Shown in pieces: positions 1 to 5,762 of a stretch of 5,940 bases of DNA (its first letter is position 1; each line of letters begins with the position of its first letter). The DNA is from a bacterium (GTDB lineage: Bacteria; Margulisbacteria; Marinamargulisbacteria; SXXA01). A program made the translations under genes and the position numbers. The stretch is from assembly GCA_010027915.1 (NCBI GenBank), contig RGUG01000085.1, positions 1-5,940 of the forward strand. The letters are read 5' to 3'. The notes beneath the pieces were generated by a model. That model worked only from the letters and a program-made list of their open reading frames with translations. It did not search any database and had not been told where the DNA came from.

Positions 1-82
1 CCGTTCGATTTCGGATGACCCCGTGTCAGGCCACGCTTGGGGATACCCCCCCAAACGGGCCCATCACCCCGAGACCGGGTGG
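1..82 (-). pseudogene. Decayed duplicate of the 3' end of the adjacent EEP gene
   Basis: This stretch is an imperfect direct repeat of positions 97-209, which encode the last part of the neighbouring phosphatase-fold protein. Shared blocks are CCGTTCGAT (1-9 and 97-105), CGGATG followed by CCCCGTGTC (from 12 and from 129), TGGGGATACCC, and GAGACCGGGTGG (71-82 and 198-209). Read on the minus strand and aligned to the gene, this copy lacks about 21 nt that encode the catalytic His and the residues after it, and it has further small indels, so it cannot supply a working C-terminus. The copy runs off the left edge of the window, so its full extent is unknown. I infer a partial tandem duplication followed by decay. 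Convergent low complexity is unlikely because several separate blocks match in the same order. Confidence 0.6.
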
Positions 83-90
83 AAGGCGAT

Positions 91-930
91 CTAGCCCCGT
101 TCGATGGTGGCCCATACCCCCCGATGATCGGATGCCCCCGTGTCGGGCAATGCTTCCATTGGGGATACCCGCCCCCCCCGAACGGCCACATAACTCAGAG
201 ACCGGGTGGGCTGAGGGGCCGGAAAATCAAATGGGGGCGTTGGAACATGAAACCCCGCCTGACGCACCCGATCAACTGTATCATCATCCCCCAGATTGAC
301 CGATGGCTCATCCGGATATACCAACGGTCCCGCATGGGTATAGGGCACCGCATTCCAATCCCCCCATAATACCACGGGCTCATCCCCACACCGACTGACG
401 ACCTGATCCAAGAGGTGTTGCATTTGGGCCTGTCGGGTGGGGGCATGAAAGGCCTCTAAATGGGTATGAATCAGGTGACAGGGACCATCCGGATGCTCCA
501 GGGTCATCACTTGGGCCACCCGATTCAATTCGAACGATCGCCAAACCCTTCCCACATCCTGCCGTTTGCCCAATGAGACGATGCGACATGACCGCAAGGG
601 CCATCGACTTAATACCAGCTGCCCTGCCCATATGGTACCAACATGACACCGAACATCCCATGTAAACGGATACGGCACCCAAGGGTGACACCAAGTGGTG
701 GCCCACTCACCGTATGGATAGAGTGAACGCAATGTGCGGTACTGATTGACCCAACGGGACCGAAAGGCAACCCGATCCACCTCTTGAATCCCCACCACAT
801 CGGCCTGGCTGTCCACCACCTGTTGACAGACAGCAGCCAATCGCTCTCGAATGAGGTTGCGGGATCTTGTGACGGGTAATAACCCTTCGATCCCGCCACA
901 AAACCCCACATTAAGGCTCAAAACGCGAAT
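91..930 (-). CDS. Endonuclease/exonuclease/phosphatase (EEP) family protein
   Basis: This protein of 279 residues belongs to the metal-dependent EEP (DNase I/exonuclease III-like) fold, whose members cleave phosphodiester or phosphate-ester bonds in nucleic acids, lipids or small molecules. The family motifs appear in order: N7 in RVLSLNVG, the metal-binding E50 in IQEVD, H157 in HTHLE, D191 and N193 in GDWN, and D268-H269 in SDHRGV near the C-terminus. The family often has an Asp before the Tyr in a late (I/L)DY strand; here it is Ser (S246-Y247). No signal peptide or membrane segment is evident, so it is probably cytoplasmic. The annotated-style start would be TTG at 921, but ATT at 928-930 restores the canonical first strand IRVLSLN and lies 7 nt after an AAAGGG ribosome site, so I chose ATT. 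The stop codon of the sulfite reductase lies 3 nt upstream in the same frame. Substrate is unknown. The family call is firm; the start is less so. Confidence 0.85.
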   Translation of the reverse strand: MRVLSLNVGFCGGIEGLLPVTRSRNLIRERLAAVCQQVVDSQADVVGIQEVDRVAFRSRWVNQYRTLRSLYPYGEWATTWCHPWVPYPFTWDVRCHVGTIWAGQLVLSRWPLRSCRIVSLGKRQDVGRVWRSFELNRVAQVMTLEHPDGPCHLIHTHLEAFHAPTRQAQMQHLLDQVVSRCGDEPVVLWGDWNAVPYTHAGPLVYPDEPSVNLGDDDTVDRVRQAGFHVPTPPFDFPAPQPTRSLSYVAVRGGRVSPMEALPDTGASDHRGVWATIERG

Positions 931-933
931 GGC

Positions 934-3267
934 TTAGCCCTTTTTAATGATAACCCGCCAATACCCTTCTTCTGAAATACGGGCGACAATTTGATGACCC
1001 TCGTTTAATTTTTCAACCGAACCCGGCACATTTTCGATGGGCTCCCCATTGTCGAGCCACACTTCTAATTGTTGACCCGAGGCAATGCCGTCCAATGCCA
1101 GACGGGTTTTAACAAAATTTAACGGGCAGGCCACCCCACGAAAATCCTTCACCACCGACTCTGTGGGTGGCGTATCCGATGCGGCTTTGTCTGCCGGAAA
1201 GCGCAACGAATCGTCCATGCTTTTGTACAATTTAATCATTTCGTCACCGAGCATATAGACCAACTCGCGGTGCTCATTTAAAAAAGAATAATGGGATAAT
1301 CGGGCCGCAAAGACCAAGTCTTTAAAGCGATCGGCAATTAACCCCGCCTCAATAAAGTGTTTAACAAAGTGATCAAAGACCGCTTGTTGATCGTGGGCCT
1401 CTATCCCACGGGCAATCAACAACATCCGAGACGCTGAAAACACAATCGACCACAATGCCTGGTCAATACTGGCCTGATCGGTGGCATTTTCGATGGCCGA
1501 CTTGGCATCGGCGATGGTTTTGACATCCACCTCAATCATGTCAAACATACCGGCCGAGCATTCCGCCTTACCCAACCCGATCAAGGAAAAGAAGTCCGCC
1601 GCCCCCCAATCACGAAAATAAGCCGGGTTTTCTTCAAAGCCCGGAATGCTCGCATATTTTTCGCATAGTGCTTTGATATCGGATTCCCCTTGGGCATCCA
1701 CATACGCATCAAACGATGGGTACTGGTCTTTGACTGGAATGTAGCGACCCAACAAATCATGCACAAAATGGGGCACGTCATGAGAGGCCACCTCCCCCAA
1801 ACGACGGGCAAACCGGGTTTCACCTTCCCGACGAATGGCACCGGCCACCACCCAATAAGCTGGCAACATGCGGCCATCTTTTCGGGATACTTTACCAAAA
1901 AACCCCAAATCAGCGGCATGGTGCATGCCACAGGTATTGGGACAACCCGACATATGAATCCGAATATCGGGAATGGCGTCCAAATCCAAGGTGGATTGGG
2001 ACAACCGTGCTTGGATTTCGGGGGTAGCCCCCCGTGGTAAACAGATCCCCAATTTACAGGTGGCCGCACCCGTACAAGCAATCATGTTGCTCATCATACG
2101 GGGCAAGTCCGATTGGGTGCGAATACCTTGCAACCCATTGTAAATGGTACCCAAATAGTCCTCGGGAATATTTCGGATGTACAAATTCTGATCCGTCGAC
2201 AACCGGATGGTATGCTCGCCAAATGGGGCCAACAAATCGGCCAATCGGGTGGCGTCCTCATTTAAAATATCACCCAAATGCAACGGCACCTTAATCATAC
2301 AGGCACCCGGTTGAGATTGGGGAAACACATACCGTTTTTTCCATTGATGAAAAGCCGGGGTGTCCACCACGGTGGGCGGGAAATGGGGCCGGCACACGGT
2401 GTTTAACACCTCAGGCAAGACCAGTTCTAAGCCCGGGGTTTGTTTGACTTTGGCAAATGATTCGGCCACATATTGCTCAAACAATTCGGGGCCTAATTTT
2501 TCATATAAAAACCGAATACGGTTTTCGTGCTTGTTTTTTCGGTTGCCATATTGGTCGAACATGAGCTTGATGGCTTTGGTGACATAATACACATCGGTAT
2601 CCGGAATCCACTCATGCAGCACATGCCCCAACAAGGGTTTGGCCCCCATTCCCCCTGCCACATATACCTTAAACCCTTTTTGACCCTCTTTGAGAGTGGC
2701 AATAAAGCCAAGACAATGAAAACACGCATGGGCATTGTCAGAGGGATGCGATGCAAAGGCGATTTTAAACTTTCGTGGCAAGGTCCATGAATCGGCTTCA
2801 CGGATCATGCGATCGGTCAAGGCAATCACATAGGGGGTGGTATCAAATGATTCGGTGGGTGACACCCCCGCATCGGCTGACGTCACAATGTTGCGAATGG
2901 TATTGCCACCCCCACCACGAGGTGAAAGCCCCACCTCTAATAATCCCGCTATCACAGGCAACACATGGTCAATGTCCACATAATGCAATTGGGTTTCTTG
3001 ACGGGTGGTCACGTGGAACTCATGGGCCCCATACTGGGCAGAGATAGCCCCGATTTGTTTCAACTGGGCCGGGGTTATCCCACCGGCAGGATTCCGAATC
3101 CGTACCATGTGGGTGCCTTCTTTTCGTTGTTCATAAATGCCATACGCCACCCGTACAGCCCGAAATTGGATGGGGTTTAACACCCCGGACTTGAATTTTT
3201 CGATGCTATCAGACAAATGTGCCGTATCGGGAGCCAATAACTCAACGGGCGGGGAATAGTAGTTCAT
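934..3267 (-). CDS. Ferredoxin-type sulfite/nitrite reductase with HEPN-like and TusA-like C-terminal domains
   Basis: This 777-residue enzyme reduces sulfite to sulfide or nitrite to ammonia by six electrons at a coupled siroheme-4Fe-4S centre in the cytoplasm. The core spans residues 1 to about 550. Its cluster ligands are C398 and C404 (C-x5-C) and C442 and C446 in SGCPNTCG (C-x3-C). Substrate- and siroheme-binding segments are seen as RIRNPAGG (56-63), HVTTRQ (85-90) and RGGGGNTIRN (117-126). Residues of about 600-690 form a helical segment (SRMLLIARGI, then FVKHFIEAGL) that resembles HEPN domains but shows no clear R-x4-6-H RNase motif. Residues of about 706-777 are TusA/SirA-like (DFRGVACPLN) and keep the key Cys (C714); the second Pro of CPxP is Asn. 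ATG at 3265-3267 is preferred over TTG at 3277-3279 because GAGGTG sits just before the ATG. Sulfite against nitrite cannot be settled here; the TusA-like tail favours sulfite. It leads the operon with the EEP gene. Confidence 0.9.
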   Translation of the reverse strand: MNYYSPPVELLAPDTAHLSDSIEKFKSGVLNPIQFRAVRVAYGIYEQRKEGTHMVRIRNPAGGITPAQLKQIGAISAQYGAHEFHVTTRQETQLHYVDIDHVLPVIAGLLEVGLSPRGGGGNTIRNIVTSADAGVSPTESFDTTPYVIALTDRMIREADSWTLPRKFKIAFASHPSDNAHACFHCLGFIATLKEGQKGFKVYVAGGMGAKPLLGHVLHEWIPDTDVYYVTKAIKLMFDQYGNRKNKHENRIRFLYEKLGPELFEQYVAESFAKVKQTPGLELVLPEVLNTVCRPHFPPTVVDTPAFHQWKKRYVFPQSQPGACMIKVPLHLGDILNEDATRLADLLAPFGEHTIRLSTDQNLYIRNIPEDYLGTIYNGLQGIRTQSDLPRMMSNMIACTGAATCKLGICLPRGATPEIQARLSQSTLDLDAIPDIRIHMSGCPNTCGMHHAADLGFFGKVSRKDGRMLPAYWVVAGAIRREGETRFARRLGEVASHDVPHFVHDLLGRYIPVKDQYPSFDAYVDAQGESDIKALCEKYASIPGFEENPAYFRDWGAADFFSLIGLGKAECSAGMFDMIEVDVKTIADAKSAIENATDQASIDQALWSIVFSASRMLLIARGIEAHDQQAVFDHFVKHFIEAGLIADRFKDLVFAARLSHYSFLNEHRELVYMLGDEMIKLYKSMDDSLRFPADKAASDTPPTESVVKDFRGVACPLNFVKTRLALDGIASGQQLEVWLDNGEPIENVPGSVEKLNEGHQIVARISEEGYWRVIIKKG
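938..943 (-). promoter_or_regulatory. Ribosome binding site supporting an ATT start
   Basis: On the minus strand AAAGGG lies at the very end of the upstream reductase gene. Its spacing to ATT (928-930) is 7 nt, which is optimal, whereas the spacing to the TTG at 919-921 would be 16 nt. Its position inside the upstream gene suggests translational coupling. Confidence 0.5.
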
Positions 3268-3271
3268 GTTG

Positions 3272-3277
3272 CACCTC
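3272..3277 (-). promoter_or_regulatory. Ribosome binding site of the sulfite/nitrite reductase
   Basis: GAGGTG on the minus strand lies 4 nt before ATG at 3267 (6 nt counted from GAGG). It overlaps the alternative upstream TTG codon, which argues for the ATG start. Confidence 0.75.
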
Positions 3278-3288
3278 AAGATTTAAAT

Positions 3289-3305
3289 CCTAGTATTTTA
3301 CTAGG
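3289..3305 (-). promoter_or_regulatory. Palindromic operator over the likely -10 of the reductase promoter
   Basis: CCTAGTATTTTACTAGG is a perfect inverted repeat with 7-bp arms and a 3-bp centre. It lies 22 bp upstream of the reductase ATG. On the minus strand it contains TAAAAT (3295-3300), which matches five of six positions of a sigma-70 -10 box; transcription would then begin near 3288, leaving a leader of about 20 nt. The -35 at 17 bp spacing is poor (TGTTCA, 3318-3323). A dimeric repressor bound here would block the promoter. The protein is unknown; size and spacing would suit an Rrf2-type or similar winged-helix regulator, but that is a guess. Confidence 0.5.
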
Positions 3306-3321
3306 GTAAGTAGACAATGAA

Positions 3322-3338
3322 CATATTACAAGGATATG
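3322..3338. repeat. Short inverted repeat upstream of the reductase promoter
   Basis: CATAT and ATATG are separated by 7 bp. The centre lies about 42 bp upstream of the inferred transcription start, which is where activators such as LysR-type regulators commonly bind. Five-bp AT-rich arms can arise by chance, so support is weak. Confidence 0.2.
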
Positions 3339-3431
3339 GCAGACATGGGAATAGGTAAGAAACGGATTGTTTTCCCCCTCCCCAAGTAGCCTGGAATGCT
3401 GGGGTATCGACATTCCCCTGTGCAACGAAGG

Positions 3432-3455
3432 GATGTTGTACCGGTTACAATCATC
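3432..3455. repeat. Inverted repeat in the intergene between tRNA-Val and the reductase
   Basis: GATGTTGTA and TACAATCATC flank a CCGGT centre and pair over 9 bp with one bulged T. The core TTGTA-N5-TACAA is a perfect palindrome in its arms. No T-run follows on either strand, so it is not an intrinsic terminator. It may be an operator or a structured RNA element. The rest of 3306-3562 shows no gene; it has only a 13-bp tandem GAGCATCCCC pair at 3480-3502. Confidence 0.3.
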
Positions 3456-3562
3456 AAACACCTGGCCTATCAAGCCACAGAGCATCCCCCCCGAGCATCC
3501 CCATGGCACCGATGCGTCAGATGGGAAGTGGATGGGGCATTGTATACAGTGGGTATATCTGT

Positions 3563-3639
3563 TGGTGGGCGATACTGGAATCGAACCAGTGACCTCTTGC
3601 ATGTCAAGCAAGCACTCTAACCATCTGAGCTAACCGCCC
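3563..3639 (-). tRNA. tRNA-Val, anticodon GAC
   Basis: The minus strand folds as a full 77-nt cloverleaf. The acceptor stem is GGGCGGT with ATCGCCC, the D arm is GCTC/GAGT, the anticodon stem is CTTGC/GCAAG with loop TTGACAT, and the T arm is ACTGG-TTCGATT-CCAGT. The anticodon is GAC, which reads the valine codon GUC and, without further change, not GUA or GUG. The 3' ACCA is encoded. It lies 51 bp downstream of dctA on the same strand. Confidence 0.97.
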
Positions 3640-3652
3640 TGTTATTCCACCC

Positions 3653-3685
3653 ATCTAACCGTACCAGATTCCCCCCCATTGTAAA
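3653..3685 (-). promoter_or_regulatory. Weak candidate promoter for tRNA-Val
   Basis: TTTACA (3680-3685) matches five of six -35 positions on the minus strand. The possible -10 boxes are poor: TACGGT (3658-3663, spacing 16) or TTAGAT (3653-3658, spacing 21). Co-transcription with dctA is the alternative, since no terminator is seen between them. Confidence 0.2.
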
Positions 3686-3690
3686 AGAGA

Positions 3691-4923
3691 CTAGGCGTCA
3701 ATGAGCCCGGTTGACACATAGGCTTTTTCCCATTTGGCCACCACCACCGCGGCCACCGCATTGCCCAAAAAATTGGTGATGGAGCGTGCTTCGGATAAAA
3801 AGCGATCCACCCCCAATAACAAGGCCAAGCCCTCGATGGGCAATGGGTGCCCTGGCAAGGCATACAAGGTTGCCGCCAATGTCACAAACCCCGATCCGGT
3901 GACGCCCGCCGCCCCTTTGGAGGTGAGCAACATGATGCCAAATATCGCCACCAATTGCTCCCATCCCAAGGTCACCCCAAAGGCTTGGGCAATAAACAAC
4001 ACCGCAATCGCCAAATAAATGGCCGTGCCGTCTAAATTAAATGAATACCCCGTCGGCACCACCAATCCCACCACCGCTTTGTCACACCCCATACGCTCTA
4101 GTTTTGCCATTAAACTTGGCAGGGCACTTTCCGACGATGACGTGCCCAACACCAAAATCAATTCGTCTTTTAATACCCGTATGAGCTTCAACAACTGAAT
4201 CCCCATCAGTTTGGTGATGCTACCCAATACCACCACCACAAAGATGGCCATGGTGGCATAACTGCATAGGATCATTTTTCCCAACGACGTCAATGAGGAC
4301 AGGCCAAATTTTGACACGGTATACGCAATCGCCCCCATTACCCCAATGGGTGACAGGGCCATGATCAATGCAATCGCGGCAAACAACAAGGTATTGAGTT
4401 TTTCAACCCCCTTTACAATGGCATGACCTTGCTTGCCTATTTTGGCCAAGGCAATTCCGATGATAATGGCCAATACCAACACGGGTAACATATCCCCGCC
4501 GGCTAATGCACCCAACGCACTTTCGGGGATCATGCCCTTCAAGAACCCCGTCATGCCATGATGAACAGGGACCGCCACGCTATCAGGGGTGCTAAGTCCA
4601 GCCGTTTTCCCCCATAATCCCGCCCCAGGCTTCACCACCATGGCGACCCCAAACCCCACCACCAACGCCAACGTGGAGACCAATTCAAAATACAACAATG
4701 CTTTACCCCCCATTCGCCCCAATTGCCGCGTGTCACTCATGTGACCGATACCGGCCACAATGGTGCAAAACACAATGGGGGGAATCATCATTTTGACCAA
4801 CCGAATAAACAATTCCCCAATCAACTTGTAGTGCGGGCCCCACTGCGGAACCAAGAACCCCAACACCACCCCCATGCCAATCCCCATGAGTACCCGTGTA
4901 CTCAAATGCCGTGTCCACTTCAT
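3691..4923 (-). CDS. dctA: C4-dicarboxylate/cation symporter, DctA type
   Basis: This 410-residue inner-membrane carrier belongs to the dicarboxylate/amino acid:cation symporter family (DAACS, glutamate-transporter fold) and is expected to import succinate, fumarate and malate with H+ or Na+. The length is typical of the family. The N-terminal part ELFIRLVKMMIPPIVFCTIV (37-56) matches the DctA helix region. The first hairpin has the serine-rich SSSESALP (262-268), followed by the signature GYSFNLDGT (292-300), the second hairpin SKGAAGVTGSG (335-345), and the last helix with DRFLSEAR and FLGNAVAAVVVAKW (373-398). About eight long hydrophobic segments are visible. The frame is open upstream to 5151, but that extension is polar and unlike the family. 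ATG at 4921-4923 has AGGAG six bases before it and gives the family N-terminus. Some homologues carry glutamate or aspartate instead (GltP type), but the wording of the signatures favours DctA. The TAG stop is followed by no terminator before tRNA-Val. Confidence 0.93.
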   Translation of the reverse strand: MKWTRHLSTRVLMGIGMGVVLGFLVPQWGPHYKLIGELFIRLVKMMIPPIVFCTIVAGIGHMSDTRQLGRMGGKALLYFELVSTLALVVGFGVAMVVKPGAGLWGKTAGLSTPDSVAVPVHHGMTGFLKGMIPESALGALAGGDMLPVLVLAIIIGIALAKIGKQGHAIVKGVEKLNTLLFAAIALIMALSPIGVMGAIAYTVSKFGLSSLTSLGKMILCSYATMAIFVVVVLGSITKLMGIQLLKLIRVLKDELILVLGTSSSESALPSLMAKLERMGCDKAVVGLVVPTGYSFNLDGTAIYLAIAVLFIAQAFGVTLGWEQLVAIFGIMLLTSKGAAGVTGSGFVTLAATLYALPGHPLPIEGLALLLGVDRFLSEARSITNFLGNAVAAVVVAKWEKAYVSTGLIDA

Positions 4924-4929
4924 GCAATG

Positions 4930-4934
4930 CTCCT
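4930..4934 (-). promoter_or_regulatory. Ribosome binding site of dctA
   Basis: AGGAG on the minus strand lies 6 nt before ATG at 4923. It fixes this start against the longer open frame upstream. Confidence 0.8.
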
Positions 4935-4960
4935 TTTTTGCGGTATCAAATGTGGTACGT

Positions 4961-4989
4961 ATTCTACATGAATCACTCAAAAAGCATAA
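4961..4989 (-). promoter_or_regulatory. Weak candidate promoter for dctA
   Basis: TAGAAT (4961-4966) matches five of six -10 positions. The hexamer 17 bp upstream, TTATGC (4984-4989), is a poor -35. A start near 4954 would leave a leader of about 30 nt. The poor -35 would fit a promoter that needs an activator. I see no clear sigma-54 -24/-12 pair here, although such promoters drive dctA in rhizobia. Confidence 0.3.
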
Positions 4990-5087
4990 TGTAAAAGCCG
5001 CCGCAACCCACTGGGGGACGAGACACAATGAACGGATCGGGGGATGAGGGGGTGTGTCATGAGCTGGCATCTGCCATTGGGTGACTG

Positions 5088-5396
5088 ATGGATCGGCACC
5101 CCTGTGAGCCCCCCCCCGACAACCGCTGCCCGTGTTGTGGGTATACGTCACGCCAACGGGATGTCATCACCAACAACCCAAAACCGGATGATCCCCCGGT
5201 ATGGTCATCACCCCACGCCCTACTTTTGGCATCCATCCAATTGAAGGGACAGTTGATGCCCACCCACTGGATAACCAACCGGCCGACGATGGGGGTAGGT
5301 GATAGTCCCCCATCGAACCGATGCAAGTATGTGGGAGAATCGGCCCCTGATTCACCCGTTGAGTGTAGAAAGCAGTGTGTCTTGAGACTGGCATGA
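5088..5396 (+). CDS. Doubtful small Cys-rich ORF with a CPCCGY motif
   Basis: The frame encodes 102 residues rich in Pro, with CPCCGY at residues 17-22 and other Cys at about 6, 82, 95 and 99. A CPCCG start is seen in some small Cys-rich bacterial proteins, and paired Cys-x-x-Cys can bind zinc, but the rest of the sequence shows no hydrophobic core or known fold. There is no Shine-Dalgarno sequence before ATG at 5088. The frame contains a 9-C tract, and a perfect RNA hairpin lies inside it. Competing open frames overlap it on the minus strand. I consider non-coding sequence more likely than a gene. Confidence 0.15.
   Translation: MDRHPCEPPPDNRCPCCGYTSRQRDVITNNPKPDDPPVWSSPHALLLASIQLKGQLMPTHWITNRPTMGVGDSPPSNRCKYVGESAPDSPVECRKQCVLRLA
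5287..5315. repeat. Perfect 9-bp inverted repeat (hairpin)
   Basis: CGATGGGGG (5287-5295) and CCCCCATCG (5307-5315) pair perfectly around an 11-nt loop. The stem is strong, but no T-run follows it on either strand, so it is not a standard intrinsic terminator. It could be part of a small RNA or leader, or a protein-binding site. Confidence 0.5.
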
Positions 5397-5564
5397 TGGG
5401 GTGCTTTAACTGCTCATTCGTACCCATTGACCCGCCCCGCTATGAATCAACACCCGTGAGGGTCTGTGTCCCATCGATCGTGCTGGGCACTCCTACCACC
5501 CCCCACGACCCCATGCCGTGCGATGTGATACCCAATGACTTATTTACAATATTTGACGTCATAC

Positions 5565-5593
5565 TTGACGCCATGGTGAAGACTGACTACACT
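5565..5593 (+). promoter_or_regulatory. Sigma-70-like promoter for the gene at 5763
   Basis: TTGACG (5565-5570) matches five of six -35 positions, and TACACT (5588-5593) matches four of six -10 positions at the ideal 17-bp spacing. A start near 5600 would give a leader of about 160 nt. A second TTGACG at 5553-5558 repeats 12 bp upstream, and the first one overlaps the palindrome TGACGTCA (5554-5561); either may be a regulator site. Confidence 0.45.
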
Positions 5594-5749
5594 TCTTTCC
5601 ACATTCCAATTCTTCCCCCGTCTTTTTGTTATGACTATCCCCACTCATACTCGAGCAATGGTCTGTCAATGACCTGTATGGGCAGGTTGTTCATGTCTCA
5701 TTTTTACACTTATTGGCCCTAAGACCTCAGAGCATCACGGCACTTCAAT

Positions 5750-5754
5750 GGAGG
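5750..5754 (+). promoter_or_regulatory. Ribosome binding site of the right-edge gene
   Basis: GGAGG lies 8 nt before ATG at 5763. It is the strongest Shine-Dalgarno sequence on the plus strand here and makes the short partial frame after it credible. Confidence 0.75.
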
Positions 5755-5762
5755 AAATCAGT

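Larger units (their letters stand above)
4924..5762. other. Long divergent intergenic region, 839 nt
   Basis: This region separates minus-strand dctA from the plus-strand gene at 5763, so it should carry promoters facing both ways. Several open frames of 80-115 codons exist on both strands, but none has a convincing ribosome site or recognisable product. Contents that can be supported are the dctA leader, a 9-C tract (5109-5117), a perfect 9-bp hairpin (5287-5315), and a promoter at 5565-5593. The right part (5530-5700) is visibly more AT-rich than the left. No tRNA, transposon end or known riboswitch was recognised. Confidence 0.6.

Noticed and set aside
65..81. CACCC-N7-GGGTG hairpin as terminator of the EEP operon
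   Set aside because: The stem is only 5 bp and no T-run follows; the matching stem is not kept in the functional copy of the repeat.
3480..3502. Tandem GAGCATCCCC pair as a CRISPR-like or integration repeat
   Set aside because: Only two short copies at a 13-bp period, with no spacer structure and no associated genes or att-like match in the tRNA.
3367..3633. Plus-strand ORF ending in a DTGIEPVTS-like peptide
   Set aside because: The peptide is the familiar false translation of the reverse strand of a tRNA gene, here tRNA-Val; the rest has no coding signals.
4924..5151. N-terminal extension of dctA to 5151
   Set aside because: The extension is polar, unlike any DctA N-terminus, and crosses the ribosome binding site that serves the ATG at 4923.
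5057..5427. Two overlapping minus-strand ORFs of 86-89 codons
   Set aside because: They lack ribosome sites and recognisable motifs, and they compete with one another and with the plus-strand frame; chance openness in GC-rich sequence is sufficient.
5375..5722. Plus-strand ORF of 115 codons before the right-edge gene
   Set aside because: It has no ribosome site, an implausible Cys/Pro/Tyr-rich composition, and contains the promoter of the next gene.
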